DNA from: an archaeon
GTDB taxonomy: Archaea; Iainarchaeota; Iainarchaeia; Iainarchaeales; Iainarchaeaceae
NCBI GenBank assembly: GCA_024653905.1
Contig: JANLGZ010000038.1
Coordinates: 1 to 7,927 of the forward strand
Reading direction: 5' to 3'
DNA length: 7,927 bases
A model generated the notes under the pieces. It did no database searches and was not told the origin of the DNA. It worked only from the letters and a program-made list of their open reading frames with translations. The position numbers and the translations under genes were made by a program. Positions 1 through 5,860 of the stretch are shown piece by piece (the stretch's first letter is position 1; the number at the start of each line of letters is the position of its first letter).

Positions 1-71
1 CTTAAACAAAACAATATTGCATAAATAAATCTAAATTAATTAGTTTTTGTTCTCTTTCTTTTTAGTGTAGG

Positions 72-102
72 TTTTTCTTTCTCTTCCCAAGAGAAAGAAA
101 AA
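72..102. terminator. Perfect 14-bp hairpin downstream of tRNA-Leu
   Basis: A pyrimidine arm (72-85) and a purine arm (89-102) are exact reverse complements separated by a CCC loop. Read on the minus strand, the hairpin starts 6 nt after the tRNA CCA end and is preceded by a run of six T. It may help terminate the tRNA transcript or mark its 3' end. Archaea usually stop at T-runs without needing a hairpin, so the role is inferred while the pairing is seen directly. Confidence 0.5.
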
Positions 103-110
103 AGTACTGG

Positions 111-194
111 TGCAGGAGGGAGGATTCGAACCTCCGAAGGCGCTAGGCCAACAGATTTTGAGTCTGTCGCGTTTGACCGCTTCGCTACTCCTGC
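111..194 (-). tRNA. tRNA-Leu (anticodon CAA)
   Basis: The minus strand folds as a complete class II tRNA. The acceptor arms are GCAGGAG (194-188) and CTCCTGC (118-112), with discriminator A at 111. The D stem is GCG/CGC. The anticodon stem is ACAGA/TCTGT around the loop CTCAAAA, which places anticodon CAA at 160-158. There is a 15-nt variable arm with a GGC/GCC stem, and a T arm GGAGG-TTCGAAT-CCTCC. The long variable arm and the anticodon both indicate leucine decoding UUG codons. The bases at 110-108 read CCA on this strand, so the 3' CCA appears to be encoded in the genome. No intron is seen. Confidence 0.95.
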
Positions 195-307
195 GTTAAA
201 ATAATCCTAATTCAAATCTGTTAGGGAACTAATAAAAACCTTGTTTTAGTTATAAAATCGCTTAACATTAACTTTGCCTTAAAGCTTCAGCTCAAAGGAG
301 TTAGATT
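195..307. other. Gap between tRNA-Leu and the 308-712 gene
   Basis: This short AT-rich gap holds the upstream region of the tRNA. On the minus strand a T-rich TATA-like block (near 229-237) lies about 35-40 nt before the mature tRNA 5' end, a reasonable position if a short leader is trimmed. A weak 5-bp inverted repeat (206-210 with 221-225) sits in that leader. No coding potential is seen. Confidence 0.3.
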
Positions 308-712
308 CTATTCAGAGCGAAACCCAATCTGTTCCAAAACAGCATTTACCCAACCAAGTCTAGCTTGAGCATCTTTAATATCATCCTTGGCATCCGCTAT
401 AATATCACGCCTTTTAAAATTGGCAGATATCTGTTTATTAGACGCATTAATTATCTCAACTAATCTCTTCTTTTCTTTAATAAGCTGAGTTGGCAATTCA
501 AAACCACGGGCATACGTTTCAGGAACACGGTATTTACGGGTAATATTTTTTAGTAATTCTGGATGAATAGAGGAAACCATTTTTAGTTGAATAGGATGAC
601 CAGCATTTCTTACCAATTCTTGTCTGGCTCTTTTTTCCGCAAGCCAAGCGTTTGTAGCCAAAGTTCTTTTAAGCGAAGCAAGTGCTGAACGAATCTTTGG
701 GAGAAGTACCAA
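308..712 (-). CDS. Hypothetical helical, basic protein
   Basis: I do not recognise this 134-residue family. The sequence is rich in Lys, Arg, Ala and Leu, has no cysteine, no signal peptide and no membrane segment, and looks mostly helical. Its N-terminal third is strongly basic, and the stretch from about residue 75 to 130 alternates charged and hydrophobic residues in a way that suits a long helical hairpin or coiled coil. The frame begins at TTG (712), only 2 nt after the TAG stop of the upstream gene, with AGGA overlapping that stop as a possible ribosome site. The next ATG (Met45) would discard a third of the protein. The tight spacing indicates co-transcription and probably translational coupling with the upstream gene. 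A nucleic-acid or ribosome partner would fit the charge, but that is a guess. Confidence 0.6.
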   Translation of the reverse strand: MVLLPKIRSALASLKRTLATNAWLAEKRARQELVRNAGHPIQLKMVSSIHPELLKNITRKYRVPETYARGFELPTQLIKEKKRLVEIINASNKQISANFKRRDIIADAKDDIKDAQARLGWVNAVLEQIGFRSE

Positions 713-714
713 TC

Positions 715-1077
715 CTACTCAAACTCCAGAATGTTGCCCCTGCTAAACATTACATATGTTTCAGGGCTGATTGTGATTGCTCCAGTGTTTCCTTTTTCAA
801 GAGAATCAACAATTTTTCCATGGCACAGTATTTCTTTTACAAGAACACGATTGTCATTATAAAGCAGTTTTGATGTTTTTGATATCGAACCTGAAAGCAC
901 TTTGCCTGTTATTGTGACTTCTTTTTTTATTTCATAAAGCCCATCCACTTCAAAAGAACTTGGAAAAGTAGCAATTTTTATTTTTTGTTTATTTGATTTT
1001 GCATGGTCAGGAATACAAACCCCTAATGGTTTTTCTTTCTGAACTGGTTTTTGAATAAGAGAAAATAATAAGCCCAT
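715..1077 (-). CDS. Small protein resembling translation-factor domain 2 (beta barrel)
   Basis: This is a protein of about 120 residues. Its C-terminal 65 residues contain a pattern typical of domain 2 of EF-Tu/IF-2-type GTPases: ITGKVLSGSISKT, followed about 15 residues later by VLVKEI, then a charged turn and GNTGAITI. There is no GTP-binding domain: no P-loop and no NKxD. It is therefore either a stand-alone barrel or an unrelated fold with a similar strand pattern. The first 25 residues contain a short hydrophobic start (MGLLFSLI) and a KPVQKEK linker. I chose ATG at 1077 over TTG at 1080 because GGGGTG lies 5 nt before this ATG, a good archaeal-type ribosome site. It is the first gene of a two-gene operon with the helical protein 2 nt downstream. 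Both the family and the role are inferred. Confidence 0.65.
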   Translation of the reverse strand: MGLLFSLIQKPVQKEKPLGVCIPDHAKSNKQKIKIATFPSSFEVDGLYEIKKEVTITGKVLSGSISKTSKLLYNDNRVLVKEILCHGKIVDSLEKGNTGAITISPETYVMFSRGNILEFE

Positions 1078-1104
1078 CAATACACCCCGAATATATTAAT
1101 CTGC

Positions 1105-1119
1105 AATTATAATAAAAAA
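1105..1119 (-). promoter_or_regulatory. TATA-like element for the 1077-308 operon
   Basis: On the minus strand an AT-only block TTTTTTATTATAATT lies about 28-42 nt before the ATG at 1077. A start about 25 nt downstream would give a very short leader that still includes the GGTG ribosome site. This is a weak, position-based call. Confidence 0.3.
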
Positions 1120-1221
1120 TATTGCCAAAACAAAAAAATAATCAGCTCAAATGAACAAAACCAGTTTAACAGCAGTTTCTGGCATATTACAGCCAGATTA
1201 AGCAATTCTGAATACACCTGA

Positions 1222-1229
1222 TTTATATA
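1222..1229 (+). promoter_or_regulatory. TATA box for the histidine kinase gene
   Basis: TTTATATA is a near-ideal archaeal TATA box. Its centre lies 26 nt before the ATG at 1252, the usual distance to the transcription start, which predicts a leaderless or nearly leaderless mRNA. This conflicts with the GGAG at 1237-1240, which would fall outside such a transcript. Confidence 0.45.
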
Positions 1230-1251
1230 CTCTGCAGGAGTTTTTTTACTA

Positions 1252-2472
1252 ATGGCAAAAGTACCTGATAGATTTTTAAATTCCCAATTTTCACAGGGCA
1301 TTAAAAGAATTGCATCAAAAGGCGCTTTTTTTGCAAGAAATATGCGTTATTTATACGGGAATGAAACTTTCAGGAATCACCATTCTCCAATGGCGTTGGT
1401 TGATAGTTCAGGAAAAATAATCAGAATAAACAATGAACTTTCACAATTGCCTCATTTTAAAGACGCAAAAAAAGCTTCCCCTATATTTGATTTTATTTTA
1501 GAAGAACACCGAGCAGATGTTTTAAAGGCAATGAAGCGGGCTTTAAAAACTAATGAAATTCAGGAAGTTGCATTCAGACACTCTCACAGTTCAAAAGACG
1601 GAAAGCCGATAATAGTTGATTTTATTATTCATCCAAAGAACGGGCGTCTTGTTGAAATAAGCTGGAGAAACATTACAAGTGCGGCAGAAAAACTAATGAA
1701 AACAGAGGGCACAAATGCTAAAAATCAGAGAAGAATAGAACTTGGAGAAATGACTGCACGGGTTAGCCATGATATGGGAACGCCCGTTGCAACAATGTTG
1801 GCAGCCCAAGAACTTATGTTAAGAGCATTGAAAAAATCTACACCCGATACAGTAACTCTTACAAAACACACTGAAACAATGGGCCGTGCAGTTAAGCAAT
1901 TGCAGGATTTGCTTGAATTACTCAGATTACACAGAATTTCACCTGACCAAATCAAAAGACAGGATATACATCCAAATGACTTACTAAACATGACCAGAAT
2001 GGTGACAAGACACTTTGCAGGGGATAATGAGATTAAATTTATTTATCCGAAAGAAACACATGTCCAGCAAAACAGGGAAGATCCGATGGTTCATGTTAAT
2101 TTGGTGGAATTAAACAGTACATTAAGTAACTTTTTAAAAAATGCATCTGACGCTATCCGGTCCAGTGAAACAGGCGGAACTGTAATCCTTAGTTTTCGCA
2201 GAACAAAAAACAAGGAAGGGATTATTTTTTCTATTAAAGATGATGGTCCTGGAATTCCCGAAAAAGTATTTAATGATTTAAAGCAGGGCAAGCAAATTAG
2301 CACTAAATTAGATGCAGGCGGTTCAGGGATTGGAATTAACTCCGCAAGAAGAATTATTGAATCACACGGAGGAAGAATGAAAATAAAAACAAGCACTATT
2401 AAAGGCAAAAGCGGAACTGAAATTTCTTTTACACTTCCAATAGCCCCTCCGCAAAAAATCCGAAAAGAATAA
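1252..2472 (+). CDS. Soluble PAS-like sensor histidine kinase
   Basis: This 406-residue protein would autophosphorylate on His and pass phosphate to a response regulator. Residues about 40-150 look like a PAS sensor (SPMALVDSSGKIIRINNEL, then a WRNIT-type final strand). The H-box is ELGEMTARVSHDMGTPVATM with phospho-acceptor His173. Residues 205-225 form the second dimerisation helix. The ATP-binding part has the N-box NSTLSNFLKNASDAI (Asn297), the G1 box DDGPGIP (330-336) and the G2 box GGSGIGINSARRIIESHGG (356-374). All catalytic residues are present. No transmembrane helix or signal peptide is seen, so it should sense a cytosolic cue. It is monocistronic, diverges from the 1077-308 operon and has no response regulator nearby, which makes it an orphan kinase. 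The ATG is preceded by GGAG 11 nt upstream. The signal and partner are unknown. Confidence 0.93.
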   Translation: MAKVPDRFLNSQFSQGIKRIASKGAFFARNMRYLYGNETFRNHHSPMALVDSSGKIIRINNELSQLPHFKDAKKASPIFDFILEEHRADVLKAMKRALKTNEIQEVAFRHSHSSKDGKPIIVDFIIHPKNGRLVEISWRNITSAAEKLMKTEGTNAKNQRRIELGEMTARVSHDMGTPVATMLAAQELMLRALKKSTPDTVTLTKHTETMGRAVKQLQDLLELLRLHRISPDQIKRQDIHPNDLLNMTRMVTRHFAGDNEIKFIYPKETHVQQNREDPMVHVNLVELNSTLSNFLKNASDAIRSSETGGTVILSFRRTKNKEGIIFSIKDDGPGIPEKVFNDLKQGKQISTKLDAGGSGIGINSARRIIESHGGRMKIKTSTIKGKSGTEISFTLPIAPPQKIRKE

Positions 2473-2512
2473 GGTTTAGAAAATTGTGAAATTAGTCTCT
2501 TAAACTAAACCT
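2472..2512. terminator. Inverted repeat between convergent stop codons
   Basis: AGGTTTAG (2472-2479) and CTAAACCT (2505-2512) are exact 8-bp reverse complements with a 25-nt loop. The arms overlap the stop codons of the kinase (TAA, ends 2472) and the helicase (TAG, 2513-2511). The 38-bp space between these convergent genes is almost entirely this element, so a bidirectional 3'-end signal is plausible. No strong T-run follows on either strand. Confidence 0.35.
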
Positions 2513-3893
2513 AGCCTCTGTTTCCTGATTTACTGCCTGATCTTCCACCTGAATATCCGCCAGAACTGCTACCTGATCTTCCGCCAGAACTGCTTCTAGC
2601 ACCTCCAGGTCTTCCACCAGAATAACCGCCTCCAGAACGTCCACCAGAACCGCCTCTAGATCCTCCAGAACGCCCACTAGAATATCCACCAGAACTGCTT
2701 CTTGAACCACTAGATCTTCCACCAGAATAACCGCCTGAGCTTCTGCCAGAACCGCCTGAACGACCATAACTAGAGCCTTGGCTTCTTCCGCTATTATTTG
2801 AACGAAATCCGCCTCCTCTGCCGCCTTTTTTATTATACATTTTTGGCGGAGCAATAATGCTTCCGTCTTCGCCAACAAAAGTTATTGCATGACCTGTTCC
2901 GCCCATTCTTCCTGTTCTGCCGATTCTGTGTTTATGAGTGTCTTCATCCTGAGCAAGATCATAATTCACAACATATTCAACATTATCAATTTGTAATCCT
3001 CTTGCTGCAACATCTGTTCCAATTAAAATTTTTGCTCTTCCTGATTTGAATTTTTCCAAAGCAATTTCTCTTGCTCTTTGAGATTTGTCTCCGTGAATAC
3101 TTTCAACAGTATATCTCATTTTGTAAAGTGTTTTTGATAAAAAATCAGCACTTCTTTTTGTTGCAACAAAAACCAATACTCTTCCGTCTTCTGCTTCAGC
3201 TATAACTTCTAAAAGTGCATCTGTTTTGTGTTCTTTTGGAACCTTGATGTGTCTTTCAAAAATATTTTTACCAACAAGTTCATCAGAAAGAATAATTTCC
3301 TCATAAGTTGGAATGTATTCTTTAATCAAATGAGCAACAGATCCATCAAGAGTTGCTGAAAACAAATGAGTACTTTTTGGTTTAACCTGGGTCAGTATTT
3401 CTTTTATATCATTGATAAAACCCATGTCTAACATTCTGTCTGCTTCATCTAAAACAATAATATCAAACTGTTCTGGATTAAGATTTTTGTTTCTGAAATG
3501 ATCCAATAATCTTCCAGGGGTTGCACATAAAATGTCAACACCCTTATCAATATCCCTTAATTCAGAGGTAATACCATGACCCCCGTAAAAAGCAAAAATA
3601 TTCAGTCTTGTTTTACTATTTATTTTTCTTAATTCATCCTTAACCTGAACAGCAAGTTCTCTTGTAGGAGAAAGTATTAATGCTGATTTTTTTTTGCCAC
3701 TAAAAATTTGTTCAGAAATTGGTATTCCAAAAGCTGCTGTTTTTCCGCTTCCAGTTTGGCTTTTTACAATTACATTATGACCGCTTAAAATCAACGGTAT
3801 TGCATCAGCTTGTACTTGTGTTGCTTTATCATAATTCATTTTTTTTATTGCGTCTTTAATTTCACTACTAAACTTTATATCTTCGAAACTCAT
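2511..3893 (-). CDS. DEAD-box ATP-dependent RNA helicase with Gly/Ser/Arg-rich tail
   Basis: This 460-residue protein unwinds RNA duplexes using ATP, probably in ribosome assembly, mRNA remodelling or cold adaptation. Every family motif is visible in order: Q motif (Phe3, Gln28), motif I SQTGSGKT (45-52), Ia PTREL (76-80), TPGR (125-128), II DEAD (149-152), III SAT (179-181), IV VLVFVATKRS (239-248), V GTDVAARGLQID (292-303) and VI HRIGRTGR (322-329). The RecA-like core ends near residue 350. The remaining roughly 105 residues (356-460) are almost only Gly, Ser and Arg with spaced Tyr (GGYSGGRSG-type repeats), like the RGG/GYS tails that bind RNA and promote condensates in other helicases. 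The ATG at 3893 has GGGTGAT 9-14 nt upstream. The probable promoter lies about 135 nt upstream, which implies a leader of about 110 nt. Confidence 0.97.
   Translation of the reverse strand: MSFEDIKFSSEIKDAIKKMNYDKATQVQADAIPLILSGHNVIVKSQTGSGKTAAFGIPISEQIFSGKKKSALILSPTRELAVQVKDELRKINSKTRLNIFAFYGGHGITSELRDIDKGVDILCATPGRLLDHFRNKNLNPEQFDIIVLDEADRMLDMGFINDIKEILTQVKPKSTHLFSATLDGSVAHLIKEYIPTYEEIILSDELVGKNIFERHIKVPKEHKTDALLEVIAEAEDGRVLVFVATKRSADFLSKTLYKMRYTVESIHGDKSQRAREIALEKFKSGRAKILIGTDVAARGLQIDNVEYVVNYDLAQDEDTHKHRIGRTGRMGGTGHAITFVGEDGSIIAPPKMYNKKGGRGGGFRSNNSGRSQGSSYGRSGGSGRSSGGYSGGRSSGSRSSSGGYSSGRSGGSRGGSGGRSGGGYSGGRPGGARSSSGGRSGSSSGGYSGGRSGSKSGNRG
2514..2826 (-). repeat. Low-complexity GSR(Y) repeat coding region of the helicase tail
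   Basis: The DNA for the helicase tail is a degenerate internal repeat based on short GGT/TCT/AGA/CGT/TAT codon blocks, giving SGGR, SGGYSGGRSG and similar peptide units. Its GC content is visibly higher than that of the flanking helicase core. Such tracts change length easily by recombination or slippage, and they create long spurious frames on the same strand (for example 2492-2878). Confidence 0.8.
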
Positions 3894-4003
3894 GTGTTAA
3901 AATCACCCTTTTTTTACGAAAACAGGTAAAAACGAAGAAAAAGATTTTCTCTCTACTCACTCACCGGAACGTTTGAACCGGCTATTCTTACGCGCTTTCT
4001 ATA
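3894..4003 (-). promoter_or_regulatory. Probable 5' leader of the helicase mRNA
   Basis: If transcription starts about 26 nt after the TATA-like box at 4025-4033, the helicase mRNA has a leader of about 110 nt, long for this compact genome. It contains a relatively GC-rich stretch (3962-3993) with two CCGG tetramers (3964-3967 and 3978-3981) that could pair across a 10-nt loop, then an A/T-rich spacer and the GGGTGAT ribosome site. Cold-induced helicases often have regulatory leaders, but regulation here is only inferred. Confidence 0.35.
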
Positions 4004-4024
4004 CATAATAATCCTAGCTGAGGG

Positions 4025-4033
4025 TTTATAAAA
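4025..4033 (-). promoter_or_regulatory. TATA box for the helicase gene
   Basis: On the minus strand TTTTATAAA lies just downstream of the stop codon of the GIY-YIG gene (4047-4045). It suggests that the helicase has its own promoter rather than relying only on read-through from the nuclease gene. Confidence 0.4.
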
Positions 4034-4044
4034 CTTAGCATTGG

Positions 4045-4293
4045 CTAAATTTTGGCAAAAACAAGGCCTTCCTTTATCTTTCGCGAGTATGACTTGATTT
4101 GGAGCTCGCGTTTCATGGCTTCGCTTTTAGTTTCAAATTTTTCAAAATGAACAAGTTTCACGGGTCTTCTTCTCTTGGTATATTTAGCTCCTTTGCCCTC
4201 ATTGTGGGTTTTTACCCTTTTTTCCAAATCAGAGGTATAACCGCAGTAAAAACTTTTATCACGGCATTCAACCAGATAAACAAAAAAAGGCAT
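4045..4293 (-). CDS. GIY-YIG nuclease-like protein (UPF0213/YhbQ type)
   Basis: This 82-residue protein is a single GIY-YIG domain of the short stand-alone class, whose members are usually 80-100 residues. The first motif is VYLVEC (residues 5-10, the GIY equivalent) and the second is YCG (16-18, the YIG equivalent). They are followed by the conserved Arg26 and His30 region (LEKRVKTHNEGKGAKYTKRRRPV) and the catalytic Glu63 in SEAMKRELQIK. All expected catalytic positions appear intact. This class cleaves or nicks DNA, and its cellular role is poorly defined. No ribosome site precedes ATG 4293, and a TATA-like AAATTATTA ends about 24 nt upstream, so a leaderless transcript is likely. It is divergent from the Cys/His-rich gene across only 73 bp, and lies upstream of the helicase on the same strand (151-bp gap). 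Confidence 0.9.
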   Translation of the reverse strand: MPFFVYLVECRDKSFYCGYTSDLEKRVKTHNEGKGAKYTKRRRPVKLVHFEKFETKSEAMKRELQIKSYSRKIKEGLVFAKI

Positions 4294-4310
4294 TACAGAA
4301 TATGGCGTAA

Positions 4311-4335
4311 CTTGTTAATAATTTACTTTCTTAAT
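4311..4335. promoter_or_regulatory. Shared divergent promoter region
   Basis: The 73-bp gap between the divergent GIY-YIG and Cys/His-rich genes holds one AT block. Read plus, TTAATAATTTA (4313-4323) suits a start near 4345 with a leader of about 20 nt carrying GGGTGA. Read minus, AAATTATTA (4324-4316) suits a leaderless start at 4293. The two boxes overlap, so the two genes probably compete for or share transcription factors. Confidence 0.35.
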
Positions 4336-4366
4336 TCATGATTAAACCAAAAGGGTGATTGTTAAA

Positions 4367-4606
4367 ATGTGCGAACACGAACATAAGGAACATGAATGCT
4401 GCCATGAAGAAGACAAAGAACATGAATGCTGCCATGAAGAAGACAAAGAACATGAATGCTGTCATGAAGAAGGACATGGAATGGGCCATGAAAAAATAAA
4501 GGAACACATAGAACATAAAATGCAGAAACATAAAGAGTTTATGGAAAAAATGGATAAAATGGATAAAAAAATTGATAAAATACTTAAAAAATTAGAATCT
4601 AAATAA
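4367..4606 (+). CDS. Cys/His-rich repeat protein, putative metal-binding
   Basis: I do not recognise this family. The 79-residue product has 7 Cys and 13 His, nearly all in the first 55 residues. Three 10-residue repeats, KEHECCHEED (7-16, 17-26, 27-36, the last ending in Gly), each carry the cluster H-x-C-C-H. A Gly/His stretch follows (GHGMGH, 36-41), then scattered His (47, 50, 55). Residues 51-76 have a coiled-coil pattern with hydrophobic positions at 58, 62, 65, 69, 72 and 76. No signal peptide or membrane segment is seen. The clusters resemble soft-metal (Zn, Ni, Cu or similar) ligands, and the coil suggests an oligomer, so metal storage, buffering or chaperoning is inferred. I chose ATG 4367 because GGGTGA (4353-4358) lies 8 nt upstream; a GTG at 4355 falls inside that ribosome site and cannot be the start. 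The gene is monocistronic. Confidence 0.85.
   Translation: MCEHEHKEHECCHEEDKEHECCHEEDKEHECCHEEGHGMGHEKIKEHIEHKMQKHKEFMEKMDKMDKKIDKILKKLESK
4385..4474 (+). repeat. Three in-frame 30-bp tandem repeats (HECCH unit)
   Basis: Units 4385-4414, 4415-4444 and 4445-4474 are almost identical. Unit 1 differs by AAG for AAA in its first codon. Unit 3 has TGT for TGC and ends GGA instead of GAC. Each unit encodes one HxCCH metal-ligand cluster, so a change of copy number by slippage would add or remove one site without breaking the frame. The near-identity suggests recent duplication. Confidence 0.95.
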
Positions 4607-4680
4607 AAAAAATATTTAAAAAAGCAGAATCTGAATAAAAAATATTTAAAAAAGCAGAATCTGGATAAAAAATATTTGCA
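4576..4680 (+). repeat. Tandem repeats copying the 3' end and stop codon of the Cys/His gene
   Basis: The coding end of the gene (4576-4603, encoding KILKKLESK before its TAA) is a 28-bp degenerate copy of a unit repeated downstream at 4606-4635 and 4636-4665 (30 bp each), with a partial copy from 4666 to about 4680. In the matching frame the downstream units read KIFKKAESE-stop and KIFKKAESG-stop, so they look like duplicated gene ends that include the stop codon. They lie 2 nt out of frame with the gene. Their A-runs become T-runs on the opposite strand and may serve as the 3'-end signal for the convergent 4713-5819 gene. Confidence 0.85.
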
Positions 4681-4712
4681 AAGGAAAAAAACGGGTTCAG
4701 CAGAGCATGGGA

Positions 4713-5819
4713 TTAAATCAAAAATCCCCATGAGTGTTCTGCGTTTCCGATTCCTTCACCTATTTCTTTTGTGCTTAATAAGGAGTTTCCTTTTTTATCC
4801 CTGATTTTGAAATTTTTTATTTTTGCGGGATACTCATTGTACCTTAACTTGCTTTTCAGAAAACCCATTGATTTTTTTTCAAACTCCCAATAAGCCTCAG
4901 AATAACAGTCAACCTCAAAAGAAATTTTTTCGTTTTTGTTTTCCCCGCTAACCGCAAACACAGGGAAGCCATCCGAATTTTTTCTTATTTTAACTTTTTT
5001 AACCCTGAAATGTTTTTTCCCTGTTTTTTTGCTCTTAAAAGAAAGGTCATCTCCCATAGAAATGTTCCCCTTGCCAATAAACTTGTTTGTTCCGTTCCCT
5101 TTCAGAACAGCCGGACCTATATGCGGATTGAAATAAGAAAGAATACTTCCCTCAGGAAAATGAAATATCCCCCAATACCAAGAAGGAGAAGGGGCATTAA
5201 CAATCACATGCTGAAAATATGCGCTTCCTTTGATTTTTTTCTTTTTTCCTGATTCTGAAATGTTTCCGGTTAAATCGGATTTTGGAAGCCCCAATGCACT
5301 GAAGCTCAATGAACCTTTAAAATAATTATTTTTTGAATAAGTGGGTTTTGTGAATTCGTTGGTTTCATCAAACTTCAAATCAAAGTCAAATTTCTTTTTG
5401 CCTTTATTTATAATAACTTTAAATTTCCCGTTTTTTTCAAAAAAACTTGTTTTATTTGCTGAATCCGCTTTCAAAGAATATGGTTTTTTTGTAAGAGTAA
5501 TTTTTGACTCTTCAAGCAAATAAGCTTCGTGCATTTTTCCATCAAAGTACCACGCCGCGGTTACTCCATCAAAAATTGCATTGCTTTTTTTCAGATTGAT
5601 TTTGTGCGGAAACTTAAAAACACGGTTATTGCAGATTATTTCCTTTTCATTCTTGGTTGACCAAAGAATCATCAACTGGTGCGGTTTTTCAGGATTTTTC
5701 GGGTTGTCAATAAAGAATAACCAGAACCACCACCACCATGTGCCTTTGCGGTCATCAACAGGATTTATTGACCATATTTTTTCAAACAATTCTTTTTTTT
5801 CTTTCTCAGAATAAACCAT
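4713..5819 (-). CDS. Hypothetical Trp-rich protein, possibly AttH/CrtC-like lipocalin-type fold
   Basis: This 368-residue protein has no signal peptide. Residues 28-36 read WWWWFWLFF, too short and too aromatic for a membrane helix. The middle has many alternating strand-like segments rich in Lys and Phe. Residues 198-236 (GSAYFQHVIVNAPSPSWYWG, then a Gly-Ser turn and SYFNPHIG) resemble the HxxxN...W-W and dG..l..Y pattern of AttH/CrtC-type double beta-barrel proteins, a family with hydratase members and many of unknown function. A third aromatic block (YSEAYWEFE, 306-314) and a C-terminal GIGNAEHSWG follow. The family match is from pattern memory only and no catalytic residue can be assigned. 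The ATG at 5819 has AGTGAG 6 nt upstream and a TATA-like box near 5866. It is convergent with the Cys/His-rich gene and seems monocistronic. Confidence 0.8.
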   Translation of the reverse strand: MVYSEKEKKELFEKIWSINPVDDRKGTWWWWFWLFFIDNPKNPEKPHQLMILWSTKNEKEIICNNRVFKFPHKINLKKSNAIFDGVTAAWYFDGKMHEAYLLEESKITLTKKPYSLKADSANKTSFFEKNGKFKVIINKGKKKFDFDLKFDETNEFTKPTYSKNNYFKGSLSFSALGLPKSDLTGNISESGKKKKIKGSAYFQHVIVNAPSPSWYWGIFHFPEGSILSYFNPHIGPAVLKGNGTNKFIGKGNISMGDDLSFKSKKTGKKHFRVKKVKIRKNSDGFPVFAVSGENKNEKISFEVDCYSEAYWEFEKKSMGFLKSKLRYNEYPAKIKNFKIRDKKGNSLLSTKEIGEGIGNAEHSWGFLI

Positions 5820-5860
5820 AAAAAACTCACTTCTTTACCGCTAATAAGAAATTTGAAAAA

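Noticed and set aside
206..225. TTCAAATC flanked by CCTAA/TTAGG, like a tRNA T arm
   Set aside because: The loop has 10 nt instead of 7 and there are no acceptor, D or anticodon arms around it.
2492..2878. A 128-codon minus-strand frame rich in Val, Glu, Ala and Leu
   Set aside because: It is the alternate frame of the helicase Gly/Ser/Arg repeat. Repetitive DNA keeps all frames open, and its regular composition only mirrors that repeat.
4331..4531. Minus-strand frame of Phe/Met-rich repeats opposite the Cys/His gene
   Set aside because: It is the antisense shadow of the 30-bp repeats, with no ribosome site. The plus frame has a strong one and a sensible composition.
4385..4680. Repeats of about 30 bp that could suggest a CRISPR array
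   Set aside because: The units are contiguous with no spacers. The first set is in-frame coding and the second copies a gene end.
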